Below, piece after piece: positions 24,684 to 33,485 of a stretch of 36,822 nt of DNA; within the stretch, counting starts at the first letter, position 1; the number at the start of each line of letters is the position of its first letter. The notes beneath the pieces were generated by a model. The model was not told the origin of the DNA, did not search any database, and saw only the letters and a program-made list of their open reading frames with translations. The stretch comes from Natribacillus halophilus (GTDB taxonomy: Bacteria > Bacillota > Bacilli > Bacillales > Marinococcaceae). Location of the stretch: positions 1 to 36,822 of the forward strand of contig NZ_FNEN01000012.1 of the NCBI RefSeq assembly GCF_900100185.1, in the 5' to 3' direction. Both the position numbers and the translations under genes were made by a program.

Positions 24684-26084
24684 TCACAATCGATAAATAG
24701 CACCGTATTTATTTTGCAAATAACGATTAAATGCCCCGGCATCAATTTGTTGTGGTGATACCACTTGCTCTTCATACACATTTTCCCGCAGCCATTCGTG
24801 CATGTTCGTCCCCTCCATTTGTTCATACCACTGGGCGGCTTGTGCGTATGCGAAAGTTTTCGCAGCGGCATGGCCAAATTGAGCGGTAGCCCAATGCTGT
24901 TCCTGCAGCACGCCGGTGTTATCGTAGGGAACGGCCAGGCCGGTCGCCTGCTGGATTTTTTCGGCCCAGAGACCCGGCAAATCGCGGGTGGCAATACTCC
25001 TCTCCATGATTCCTTTTTCCAGTTCATAGCGTACTTGCAGATGTAGCGGTTGCGTCAGTTCATTGGCTTCTTTGCGAATGATTGAAAGCTTCGCGGCATT
25101 GATCCCTTCATAAAATTCCTCAACGGACACCTTTGCGAATGAAGAGGGCGCTTGTCGTTGAAAGCGCGTATAATAGCGATCCCAGAATGATTTACTTTTA
25201 CCGATGAAATCTCCCCAGAGTGTTTTTTGAGCTTCGATGTCACTCGTAGGCGTTGCTCCCCGCAACAGAGCCGTTCGATTTTGCTCGAAAAGAGCATGTC
25301 CTCCCTCCGTGAACACATGCATAAGTCCTGCCTGCACATTTCCGTCAATGTAAGGCAAGCCTACACGCACGTCGTTGTCCTGGATGGTAAGGGTAAAAGG
25401 TTGCCCGGATGAGTCCAGGCGCCCGGCCTGAAAATCAAATCCGATCTCCTGTAAAATATCATTCGCGATCGCCGACTGGTCGGCCTCCGGAAACGAATAA
25501 TACAAAAAGCCTGTTTTTACACGGTGTTCAGCATCTTTTATTTTGCCCATCAGGGGATGAATAGAGCCCTTCATGTCAGAAAATAACCGGTCCATCTCTT
25601 TGACCGTCAAGCCCGGTAGGTGATTGTCCAACACGGCATCATACGGGTGATCAGCATACCCTTTCATGTCTGCAAATTCATGTTGCCAGGCGACGAGTTT
25701 ATCGAATTGTGGTCGGAAGATGGAGAAATCGTCCGCTTTTCGGGCCTCATGCCAGGCGGAAGCGGCTTTTGCTGTTTGTTTTTCATAGGCTTGATAGTCC
25801 TTAAAAGAGATCATCCGCAACCGTTCGCTTTGCTTTAGCAAATGTTTGAGCGTCGCTTGCACATGGGTTGGCAGTTCAGCTGAATCGACGGATTGTAATA
25901 AATCCTCGGTTTCCCTGGACGATAACAGATTGTAGATATCGGTCGTGAGCACGTGGACGGCGTCCATGCGCGTTTGTTTGCCCTTTTTTGAACTTGTCAC
26001 ATGGGCATCCCATTGCAGTAAAGATAACGATTGTTCATAGGCTGCCAGACGACTGAGGAAGGATAAAAACGTTTGATTAGACAT
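24684..26084 (-). CDS. M32-family carboxypeptidase homologue with degenerate active site
   Basis: The 466-residue protein, intact and with good ribosome site AAAGGAG, aligns by eye along the Taq/M32 carboxypeptidase fold. Nearly every hallmark is changed: HPF reads QPF (228-230), DVRIT reads DVRVG (238-242), HEGGH reads TEGGH (259-263), HES reads IEA (283-285) and IRVEAD reads IRKEAN (336-341). Glu260, His263 and Glu284 remain, and GVLQ (391-394) is kept. Loss of the first zinc histidine suggests no metallopeptidase activity, or an altered one. It is slightly shorter than usual (about 500). It may be a regulatory pseudo-enzyme. Confidence 0.8.
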   Translation of the reverse strand: MSNQTFLSFLSRLAAYEQSLSLLQWDAHVTSSKKGKQTRMDAVHVLTTDIYNLLSSRETEDLLQSVDSAELPTHVQATLKHLLKQSERLRMISFKDYQAYEKQTAKAASAWHEARKADDFSIFRPQFDKLVAWQHEFADMKGYADHPYDAVLDNHLPGLTVKEMDRLFSDMKGSIHPLMGKIKDAEHRVKTGFLYYSFPEADQSAIANDILQEIGFDFQAGRLDSSGQPFTLTIQDNDVRVGLPYIDGNVQAGLMHVFTEGGHALFEQNRTALLRGATPTSDIEAQKTLWGDFIGKSKSFWDRYYTRFQRQAPSSFAKVSVEEFYEGINAAKLSIIRKEANELTQPLHLQVRYELEKGIMERSIATRDLPGLWAEKIQQATGLAVPYDNTGVLQEQHWATAQFGHAAAKTFAYAQAAQWYEQMEGTNMHEWLRENVYEEQVVSPQQIDAGAFNRYLQNKYGAIYRL

Positions 26085-26212
26085 AGGTCTCTCCTTTTAG
26101 GTTATTTCTTCCAGTTTTGCCTGTAGTGAAAATATCTATTCCTGCATAATTTTCATGGCTTGGGGGAGGATAGGCTGGTAAATGACTGAATGGAGGAGGC
26201 TGGGCATTTATC

Positions 26213-26950
26213 ATGGCTGCAAATGAGAGCACTGCAATGGAAAAACAACCGGCGCTGGAGCATATTGTTGTGTTGAGGGCGGCGGTCTTACGCTGTTTGT
26301 TCGTCTATGCTTTCGTGTTTATCGCTATCTTTATTTTGCTTCGTTTTTATGTTGATCTCTTAACCGGCGATCACAACTTGGTGATGCTCGGCCCGCTGGA
26401 TGCGTTGCGGCTTTATTTTACCTTAGCTGGCGTATTGGGTCTGGGCTTTTCGGCTCCGTATTTGGCCTATGAGGCTTGGCGTTTCGTGAAGCCGGCTTTG
26501 AATGAAAAAGAAGCCGGCGCCTTGTTTAATTATGTACCCGCGATTTTTCTTTGTTTTGTGACCGGACTTGCTTTCGGCTTTTTCGTCGTCCATCCGCTCG
26601 CTTTTTCTTTTCTTATGAATCTCGGGGAAGTGCATTTTGAGATGATGATCACGGCCCAGGAATATTTTTCGTTTATGGTGATGTCGACCGTGCCCATCGG
26701 TTTCTTGTTCGAATTGCCGGTGGTACTTATGTGTTTGACGTCGTTTGGACTCCTTAACCCCTATTCGTTACGCAAAGTTCGCAAGTACGCGTATTTCGCG
26801 TTATTTTGCATTTCGGTACTGATCACGCCGCCGGATTTTTTAACGGATGTTCTCATCGTTCTCCCGTTTATTCTCCTATATGAAATCGGGATTGTATTAT
26901 CAGTCGGCGTCTATAAGCGCAAGCAGGAAGAAGAAGCCACCGAGGTTTGA
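26213..26950 (+). CDS. tatC: Sec-independent protein translocase TatC, divergent and without tatA
   Basis: The 245-residue inner-membrane protein has six hydrophobic segments and TatC features: [64 protein letters not shown]. The N-terminal signature HLxELR reads HIVVLR, so the acidic residue equivalent to E. coli Glu15 is Val, and the Pro48 region is not conserved. No tatA gene is next to it. GGAGGAGG is 13 bases before ATG 26213; ATG 26237 is another possible start. Confidence 0.85.
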   Translation: MAANESTAMEKQPALEHIVVLRAAVLRCLFVYAFVFIAIFILLRFYVDLLTGDHNLVMLGPLDALRLYFTLAGVLGLGFSAPYLAYEAWRFVKPALNEKEAGALFNYVPAIFLCFVTGLAFGFFVVHPLAFSFLMNLGEVHFEMMITAQEYFSFMVMSTVPIGFLFELPVVLMCLTSFGLLNPYSLRKVRKYAYFALFCISVLITPPDFLTDVLIVLPFILLYEIGIVLSVGVYKRKQEEEATEV

Positions 26951-26992
26951 CGGGCATCATTCCGGGGAACATATATGTGAGGAGTGATGTGA

Positions 26993-28105
26993 ATGAACGA
27001 GAAGATTTTTATTAGCCCCAGTAAATATGTACAGGGAAAAGATGTGACCGATTCGGCCGGGAAGTATGTGGCCGATTTCGGAAAGAAAGCATTGGTGATA
27101 GCCGATGAAATAGTCTGGGACATCGCCGGCAACCGGGTGAGCGGCAGTCTGAAAGAAGCCGGACTTGACATTGTGGAAGAAAAGTTTTCGGGAGAAGCTT
27201 CTGAGACAGAAATTAAGCGCATTGCGGATGTTGCCAATGAGAATAACGTGGATATCGTTGTCGGTGTCGGAGGCGGAAAAGCGCTGGATACGACAAAAGG
27301 GGTTCGTGACCTTATGAATGAGGCTGCCTGTGTCATCGTTCCGACGACCGCTTCAACGGACGCGCCGACAAGCGCCCTTTCCGTTATCTACACAGAAGGC
27401 GGCGTTTTTGAACGCTACAGTTTTTTCAAAACGAATCCCGACCTTATTCTGGTTGACCCAAAAGTGATCGCGGGCGCTCCCCCGGAGCTTTTGGCTGCCG
27501 GTATTGCTGATGCCCTGGCAACCTGGGTCGAAGCTCGTACCGCCTATGAAGGGCGTGGCTCAACGATGGCTGGCGGCCAGGCAACGATTGCCGGACAAGC
27601 CATAGCGAAAAAGTGTGAAGAAACGTTGTTTGATTACGGGCTGCTTGCTTATGAAGCGAATAAACGGCAAGTCGTTTCACACGCACTTGAACAAGTGGTG
27701 GAAGCGAACACCTTATTAAGCGGGCTTGGATTTGAAAGTGGCGGGCTTGCTCTCGCGCATGCTGTTCATAATGGTTTCACCGTTTTAGAAGGGGACATCC
27801 ATCATAAAAGCCACGGAGAGAAGGTTGCCTTTGGCATTCTTACTCAGCTTACTCTGGAGGCGCGTAATCAATCGGAAATTAATCGTTATATTGAACTGTT
27901 GGAAAAACTGGGATTACCTACGACGTTCGAAGACCTTCATATTGAAGACATCGAACGCGAGAATCTTGTGAAAGTCGCGGAAACCGCCATGCAGGAAGGC
28001 GAGAGCAGTCATAATATGCCCGCGGTCCCCACCCCTGATGACGTCGTCGACGCGATGATCGCCGCGGACCAGTATTCGAAAGCGTATAAGAGAGAACGTG
28101 GATAA
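26993..28105 (+). CDS. gldA: glycerol dehydrogenase
   Basis: The 370-residue iron-type alcohol dehydrogenase family enzyme oxidises glycerol to dihydroxyacetone with NAD+. The zinc ligands fall at the positions known for the Geobacillus enzyme: D173 (GIADALATW), H256 ([10 protein letters not shown]) and H274 (HKSHGEK). The NAD site is [10 protein letters not shown] (91-100). GAGGAGTGA precedes the ATG. It is followed by a strong bidirectional terminator. Confidence 0.93.
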   Translation: MNEKIFISPSKYVQGKDVTDSAGKYVADFGKKALVIADEIVWDIAGNRVSGSLKEAGLDIVEEKFSGEASETEIKRIADVANENNVDIVVGVGGGKALDTTKGVRDLMNEAACVIVPTTASTDAPTSALSVIYTEGGVFERYSFFKTNPDLILVDPKVIAGAPPELLAAGIADALATWVEARTAYEGRGSTMAGGQATIAGQAIAKKCEETLFDYGLLAYEANKRQVVSHALEQVVEANTLLSGLGFESGGLALAHAVHNGFTVLEGDIHHKSHGEKVAFGILTQLTLEARNQSEINRYIELLEKLGLPTTFEDLHIEDIERENLVKVAETAMQEGESSHNMPAVPTPDDVVDAMIAADQYSKAYKRERG

Positions 28106-28117
28106 TGTCGTGCGTAA

Positions 28118-28156
28118 AAATCCCTGCCATTCAGTCGAGTGGCAGGGATTTGTTTG
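28118..28156. terminator. bidirectional terminator between gldA and M20 dipeptidase
   Basis: AAATCCCTGCCA (28118-28129) pairs with TGGCAGGGATTT (28140-28151). A T-rich tail follows on the plus strand and TTTTT on the minus strand. Confidence 0.85.
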
Positions 28157-28198
28157 CAAAACATGACGAAGATCAATCTGAAAGGGGTCACCTGACGC

Positions 28199-29572
28199 TC
28201 ACTGCAGCTTTTCCGCTAACGTACTGTAATAATCGCAAATCGCTTCTAACCCTTTATCAAAATTTTCGAGGTGAAAATGTTCATTGGGCGCATGAAAATT
28301 TTCCGTGGGTAGGCCGAAGCCCATAAGAACAATGGGTATATCGAGAATGTCGCTGAATGTTTCCGCGATCGGCAGTGTTCCGCCCATGCGGGTGTATGCA
28401 GTGTCTTTGCCATACGCTTTGGCAAGGCTATCACCTGCCGCCTGAATCGCGGGATGATCAAAAGGCGTGACGAAAGGTTTACCCTTGTCAAACGGCGTCG
28501 TTTCGATGGTAACCGCATCCGATGCCTGCTTTTCAACATGTTGTTCGAGCAATTGCAAAATACGGTCCGGATCCTGGTCGGGCACGAGGCGACAGCTTAT
28601 TTTTGCACTTGCTGCCGACGGCAATACTGTCTTGATACCTTCGCCCTGAAAGCCGCCGTGCATGCCGTTAATTTCCAGCGTCGGCCTTACCCACGTCCGT
28701 TCCAGAAACGTGTATCCTTCCTCGCCGTATAACGCCGGGACATCCAGATCGGCGCGGACCGCTTCGTCATCATGGCCGAGTGCGTCATAAGCTTCTTTTT
28801 CATCCGTCGTTAAAGGGATGACATCATCATAAAAGCCTTCCACGCTTATGCGCCCGTTGTCATCGTGCAGGGAAGCGAGCAGATCAGCGAGTGCATGCAA
28901 CGGATTCGGCACGCCGCCCCCGTACAGACCGGAATGCAGATCGCCTTTGGCCCCTTTCACATCGATCTGCAGCCCGCAGATCCCGCGGAGCCCGTAACAA
29001 ACCGTCGGCTGGCCTTTTTCGAGCATCGGGTTATCGGAAATGACGAGCACATCAGAAGCTAACAATTGTTGGTGTTTTTCTGCGAAAGTATCCAGATGTG
29101 GGCTGCCGATTTCTTCTTCCCCTTCAATGCAAAATTTTACATTCACAGGCAATTCTCCGTAAGTGCTCATTAACGTTTCAACCGCTTTTATGTGCATGAA
29201 AACCTGGCCTTTATCATCCGTGGCCCCGCGAGCATAGATTTTCCCGTCGCGAATCTCCGCTTCAAAAGGAGGTGTGTCCCATAGTTCCAGGGGGTCGACC
29301 GGCTGCACATCGTAATGCCCGTAGATCAATACCGTCGGTTTCCCTTCGGCGTGCAGCCAATCGCCATAAACAACGGGGTGCCCCTCAGTCGGCATGATGC
29401 TGACATTTTCCATTCCAATCTTTTTTAACGACTCTGCCATCCAGGCGGCGGCTTCTTCGATGTCTCCCTTATGTTCAGGTAAGGCACTGACGCTCGGAAT
29501 CGCCAATAAATCTTGTAACTCCTGTAGATGGCGGTCTCTGTTTGCCTGTAATGCCGTTTTTACCTCTTGCAT
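28199..29572 (-). CDS. M20-family dipeptidase
   Basis: The 457-residue cytoplasmic metallopeptidase is of the CNDP/DUG1-like branch. Metal ligands are visible as H86 with D88 (IYGHYDVQP), D119 (ATDDKGQ), catalytic and ligand Glu in GEEEIGS (152-154), and the C-terminal His in NEHFHLENF (about 437). A dimerisation (lid) domain lies between residues about 200 and 370. GGAGGAGG precedes the ATG. It likely cleaves dipeptides or modified amino acids. It stands alone, convergent with gldA. Confidence 0.88.
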   Translation of the reverse strand: MQEVKTALQANRDRHLQELQDLLAIPSVSALPEHKGDIEEAAAWMAESLKKIGMENVSIMPTEGHPVVYGDWLHAEGKPTVLIYGHYDVQPVDPLELWDTPPFEAEIRDGKIYARGATDDKGQVFMHIKAVETLMSTYGELPVNVKFCIEGEEEIGSPHLDTFAEKHQQLLASDVLVISDNPMLEKGQPTVCYGLRGICGLQIDVKGAKGDLHSGLYGGGVPNPLHALADLLASLHDDNGRISVEGFYDDVIPLTTDEKEAYDALGHDDEAVRADLDVPALYGEEGYTFLERTWVRPTLEINGMHGGFQGEGIKTVLPSAASAKISCRLVPDQDPDRILQLLEQHVEKQASDAVTIETTPFDKGKPFVTPFDHPAIQAAGDSLAKAYGKDTAYTRMGGTLPIAETFSDILDIPIVLMGFGLPTENFHAPNEHFHLENFDKGLEAICDYYSTLAEKLQ

Positions 29573-29870
29573 TGTGAATCCTCCTCCTGACTATAAGTCC
29601 TATTATAACGGAATGAGGAAGCGATAGGAAGAAAGTGATTGTGTTATATTATTTCTTACATTATACTGCAGATCACTGCCGATATGGATATGACGATGGT
29701 ACTGTTCGACGAAAGAGCAGTCGCCGATATTCGAAAAAATCTATTGATCAATGAATAAATCCGCAATATTTTCTTGAGAAATTGTGAATAAACAGCTACA
29801 ATAAAGAGGAATTCCCTAAAGACATAAAAGAGAGAAATTGTCTTTAAAATCAGACAGGGAGGGCAATGTT
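29573..29870. other. spacer between M20 dipeptidase and oligopeptide-binding lipoprotein
   Basis: The stretch holds the lipoprotein promoter (29774-29802) and an inverted pair TAAAGAC (29817-29823) / GTCTTTA (29840-29846) in the leader. There is also a short open phrase at 29678-29758 ending in a stop. That phrase reads like the tail of a phospholipase-D-type protein (TADMDMTMVLFDERAV), possibly a gene remnant. Confidence 0.4.
29774..29802 (+). promoter_or_regulatory. sigma-A promoter of the oligopeptide-binding lipoprotein
   Basis: TTGAGA (29774-29779) and TACAAT (29797-29802) are spaced by exactly 17 bases, about 70 bases before the GTG start. Confidence 0.65.
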
Positions 29871-31529
29871 GTGAAAAAATTTAAAAACAGAGTTATCGGC
29901 GGTGTGCTTGTGTTCTCATTAAGCGGTGTGCTCGCGGCCTGTGCGGACGAACCGCAAGAGGGTGAAGAAGACGCAGGCGCAGATGATGCAGAAGAGAACG
30001 GGGCGGAGGAAGATGAAGACGAGGATGAGGAGGGTGATGAAGCAACGAGCGAGGGGGGAGATATGGTCTTAGCGATGGGATCTGACGCGGTAGACCTGGA
30101 TCCCCATGGGTCCAATGACACCTCATCCACACATATTCGTTCAAATCTTTACGATAAACTCGTTGATTATGACGAAAACATGGAACTCGAACCGGATTTG
30201 GCTGAAGATTATGAGCAAATTGACGACAACACGTGGGAGTTTAACTTGAAAGAGGATGTTACATTCCATGATGGAGAGCCCTTCGACGCAGATGACGTCG
30301 TGGCTACGCTCGAACGCGTGATTGATCCGGATTTTGCTTCAGAAAAAGCGTTCTTGTATGAAATGATCGAGGAGATCGAAGCGGTCGATGAACATACGGT
30401 CCAAATTACGACGGAGTACCCGTTTGCCCCATTGGATGCCCACCTGGCCCATGATGGTGGAGGAATGATGAGTGCAGCGGCGATCGAGGAAGATGAAAAT
30501 GATGAACGGAACCTCGATACAGAGCCGGTAGGTACAGGACCCTTTGAATTGGAAAATTGGGACCAGGGAAATGAAGTGGTGCTTACGCGGAACGATGATT
30601 ACCATGGTGGAGAGATAGCGCTTGATTCTGCGACGTACACGGTTGTAGATGAACAATTGACGCGAATCGGCATGCTCGAGAATAACGAAGCCCATGTTGC
30701 CGATGATATTGAACCTTCGCAGATGGATCAATTAGAAGAGATGGAAGGTGTGGACGTTTCTTCCGTTGAAAGCTTGCGCCTCGATTATGTTGGCATGAAT
30801 AATGAAGAAGAACCTTTTGATGATCCCGATGTCAGACGCGCCATTAACATGGCCGTGGACAAAGAGACCATTATTGAAGGCGTCTATGAGGGATACGGCG
30901 AAGAAGCGATTGGCGCTTTGAATCCACTGGTGTTCGGTTATAGCGAAGACATTGAACCGGTTGATTATGATGTGGACGAGGCGGAGTCCTTAATGGATGA
31001 TGCCGGTTATGAGGATGGTTTTGAAACAACTTTGCTCGTCGAAGATGTCGACCAGGTCAATTTGCAGATCGCTGAAATTCTTCAACAACAACTCGCCGAA
31101 ATTGGCGTGGATATGTCCATTGAGCAGCAAGAATGGGGGGCCTTGCTGGACGCGACAGCTGAGGGCTCATATGAAATGGTGATGCTCGGGTGGACGACAG
31201 TGACCGGTGACGCGGACTACGCGATGTATCCCCTTTTCCATTCCGATAGCCACGGAGCTCCTGGAAACCGGACCTTTTATGACAATGAAGAGGTCGACGA
31301 ACTCCTGGATGCTGGACGTGAAACGGCCGATGATGATGAACGTATCGAAATCTATTCGGAGGCCCAGCAAATCATTAATGATGAAGCGACCGTTGTCCCG
31401 TTGGTCCACGATGACTTCCGCGCAGGTGTACACGAGAGTGTCGAGGGATTCATCCATTATCCGGATGCCCAATTTGACTTGCGGGACGTAGAACTCGTAG
31501 ACGACGAGGTAGACGGCGGCGGTTATTAA
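29871..31529 (+). CDS. ABC transporter substrate-binding lipoprotein, oligopeptide (SBP family 5)
   Basis: The 552-residue lipoprotein starts at GTG 29871 behind GGGAGGGC. A signal peptide ends in lipobox LAAC with Cys24. A linker of about 40 residues follows made almost only of Glu, Asp, Gly and Ala. The SBP_bac_5 domain is clear: ANIRSNLYDKL-like SNLYDKLVDYDENMELEPDL, VTFHDGEPFDADDVVATLER, GTGPFELENWDQGNEVVLTR, VRRAINMAVDKETIIEGVY. It captures peptides or similar solutes outside the cell. No permease or ATPase genes are adjacent, so it must use components coded elsewhere. The strong acidity fits a saline habitat. Confidence 0.88.
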   Translation: MKKFKNRVIGGVLVFSLSGVLAACADEPQEGEEDAGADDAEENGAEEDEDEDEEGDEATSEGGDMVLAMGSDAVDLDPHGSNDTSSTHIRSNLYDKLVDYDENMELEPDLAEDYEQIDDNTWEFNLKEDVTFHDGEPFDADDVVATLERVIDPDFASEKAFLYEMIEEIEAVDEHTVQITTEYPFAPLDAHLAHDGGGMMSAAAIEEDENDERNLDTEPVGTGPFELENWDQGNEVVLTRNDDYHGGEIALDSATYTVVDEQLTRIGMLENNEAHVADDIEPSQMDQLEEMEGVDVSSVESLRLDYVGMNNEEEPFDDPDVRRAINMAVDKETIIEGVYEGYGEEAIGALNPLVFGYSEDIEPVDYDVDEAESLMDDAGYEDGFETTLLVEDVDQVNLQIAEILQQQLAEIGVDMSIEQQEWGALLDATAEGSYEMVMLGWTTVTGDADYAMYPLFHSDSHGAPGNRTFYDNEEVDELLDAGRETADDDERIEIYSEAQQIINDEATVVPLVHDDFRAGVHESVEGFIHYPDAQFDLRDVELVDDEVDGGGY

Positions 31530-31544
31530 TTCTGAGGCTATTCA

Positions 31545-31580
31545 CCCTTGGAAGTCTCTCTGAGGCTTCCGGGGTTTTTT
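31545..31580 (+). terminator. rho-independent terminator after the oligopeptide-binding lipoprotein
   Basis: GGAAGTCTC (31550-31558) pairs with GAGGCTTCC (31562-31570), with one G-T wobble and loop TCT, followed by GGGG and a seven-base T-run. The hairpin element begins at the end of this T-run. Confidence 0.85.
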
Positions 31581-31679
31581 TATTGGCAGGTAAGAAAGTA
31601 TAAACCACTTTCTTATCCTGCATAAGTGCAACTAAGGCTTATCGCCTTAAAGGCTTGGCGATAAGCCAAGTTTTCTTTA
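31579..31679 (+). mobile_element. two-hairpin mobile element, copy A (about 101 bp)
   Basis: It begins TTTATTGGCAGGTAAGAAAGT and ends AAGCCAAGTTTTCTTTA. Hairpin one is TAAGAAAGT (31591-31599) with ACTTTCTTA (31607-31615), extended by GCAGG/CCTGC. Hairpin two is GGCTTATCGCC (31636-31646) with GGCGATAAGCC (31657-31667), followed by TTTTCTTT, so it could also terminate transcription. The same ends occur at 11811-12006 and 13931-13961. There is no coding capacity. It lies directly before the ribosome site of the transglutaminase lipoprotein. Confidence 0.72.
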
Positions 31680-31697
31680 GAGGAGGGAATTTGATTT

Positions 31698-33386
31698 ATG
31701 AAATGGGGAAGAGCGTCCGCCGTTTTGTTGCTATTACTGCTGACGATCGCATGTTCCGACGAGGAGCAGGCGGAGGGTGAAAATGAAGAAGAAGCGACAA
31801 AATCAAAAGAAGATTTAAGCGCCGCTGCTAATATTGAAACAGAAGAACTGGAGAATGAACCTTATGGTGAAGATATCGGACTGACAGTAGAGGAGCCTTT
31901 ATATGAAACCTTCGCTGCAGAGGGCTCTTTTACTTTGGAGGGAAACATAGAAGCAAATGATTCTTTAAATGAAGATTACCTGTGGGTCATCCTTGACACC
32001 GGTTTTGAAGATGAAACAGAAGCGGGGGACGATTCTTTTGAGTATTTTGTACCCATTGCAGAAGATGGCTCTTTTGCCGAGAATATTGTGTTGCATTCCG
32101 GAGAATATGATCATCAGGTGACTGTGCGTATTCCGAGCAACGATTCCAGCGAGGAAGATACGTTTTACGACGGTGTTCAGGCTGAAGTGCATAATGTCAA
32201 TCAGGAGATTCAGCGGGAGGTTGAATATACACAATTAGGCCATGAATATGGGCTATCGATTGAAGAGCCGGCCGAAGGGTATATGGAAGTGGGAAACACG
32301 GTGCCGGTAGCCGGGACATTGCCCGACGCCGGTGAGGATGATCTCGTTATGATTCAGGTCGACAAGGACGGGGAAGACTTTCAGTTTACCGTTCCGGTTG
32401 AAAATGGAGCATTCGAGGCAGATATCCCTTTAAGTTTCGGTGAAGGGATCCACACCATCAGTGTCATGGTTTACGTCGAGGAAGAGGAGCTCTATTACGA
32501 CGGGGCTTATTTTCTGGCCGAAGCCGACTCCGATGAGGAATTGGTGCAAGTGGAGACATATAATGAATACTATGAAAACGGCATTGAGTTAGTCGAACCG
32601 ACGAACACAAGCTCTCATGAGTATGAAGGAAACGAATTCAGGATCGCCGGGGAGATCGATCCTGAAGTCGGGGGAGCCGATGAGATCACTCACATGATCG
32701 TTACTACTGAATATGAGGATGAAACCGCTAATTACTATCTACCCGTCGAAGATTATGCATTTGATGATACGATATGGTTTCGATTCGGGGAAGGCGAGTA
32801 CGATATTACCGTCAGTGTCCCGGAACCGTGGGAAGACGGGAATGATTATTTTGAGTTCTTTGGTGTGGCTTCCTTTTCCCAGGAAGTTGAGGGTGCTGAG
32901 GACCAGCGCAGCTTACTTCCGTCTGTGGGTATTGAATCTGATGATCCCCGTATCGAAGAAGTGGCGGAAGAGGCTACCGAAGGTTTAGACGATGATCGGG
33001 ACAAAGCCGAAGCGGTCTATGAGTATGTAGCAACTAACGTGAGCTATGATGTGGAAAAACTGGAGGATAATCTCTTTGAGATGGATGATAGTGCTCTGAA
33101 GACGCTGGAGACAGAAGAAGGCGTCTGCCAGGACTATGCTTTTCTGGCTATTGCGATGCTTCGGTCGCTCGGAATGGAAGCCAATTATGTCGCGGGTAAT
33201 GTCGGTCTGGAACGGCATGCCTGGGTGGAAGTCATGGTCGATGGCGAATGGTTGGAAATGGACCCCACCTGGGGGGCCGGTTACATTGAGGATGACGAAT
33301 TCGTTTTCGATTATAATGAGGATTATTTTGATCCCGATGAAGATTTTCTGGAGGAAACACACAACCGGACGGAAATTATTTATTAA
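31698..33386 (+). CDS. acidic lipoprotein: three repeat domains plus transglutaminase-like domain
   Basis: The 562-residue predicted lipoprotein has signal peptide and lipobox LTIAC with Cys19, then a Glu/Lys-rich linker. Three related beta-sandwich-like repeats follow (about 45-165, 178-285 and 293-405); each begins GLTVEEP/GLSIEEP/GIELVEP and ends in a phrase like SGEYDHQVTVRIP, GEGIHTISVMV or GEGEYDITVSVP. The C-terminal transglutaminase/protease-fold domain (about 420-545) keeps the triad: Cys in EGVCQDYA, His in ERHAWVEV, Asp in MDPTWG. GAGGAGGG precedes the ATG. It likely acts on the cell surface; whether it crosslinks or cleaves is unknown. The protein is strikingly acidic. Confidence 0.8.
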   Translation: MKWGRASAVLLLLLLTIACSDEEQAEGENEEEATKSKEDLSAAANIETEELENEPYGEDIGLTVEEPLYETFAAEGSFTLEGNIEANDSLNEDYLWVILDTGFEDETEAGDDSFEYFVPIAEDGSFAENIVLHSGEYDHQVTVRIPSNDSSEEDTFYDGVQAEVHNVNQEIQREVEYTQLGHEYGLSIEEPAEGYMEVGNTVPVAGTLPDAGEDDLVMIQVDKDGEDFQFTVPVENGAFEADIPLSFGEGIHTISVMVYVEEEELYYDGAYFLAEADSDEELVQVETYNEYYENGIELVEPTNTSSHEYEGNEFRIAGEIDPEVGGADEITHMIVTTEYEDETANYYLPVEDYAFDDTIWFRFGEGEYDITVSVPEPWEDGNDYFEFFGVASFSQEVEGAEDQRSLLPSVGIESDDPRIEEVAEEATEGLDDDRDKAEAVYEYVATNVSYDVEKLEDNLFEMDDSALKTLETEEGVCQDYAFLAIAMLRSLGMEANYVAGNVGLERHAWVEVMVDGEWLEMDPTWGAGYIEDDEFVFDYNEDYFDPDEDFLEETHNRTEIIY

Positions 33387-33485
33387 AGCGCACGTATTTT
33401 TCGCAACGTTCATATTGATCCAGGGTTTGGGTCAAGTTAAAGGTAAGTGATCTTTAATTTGTCCCGAAAGGATCTTAAATATTTT

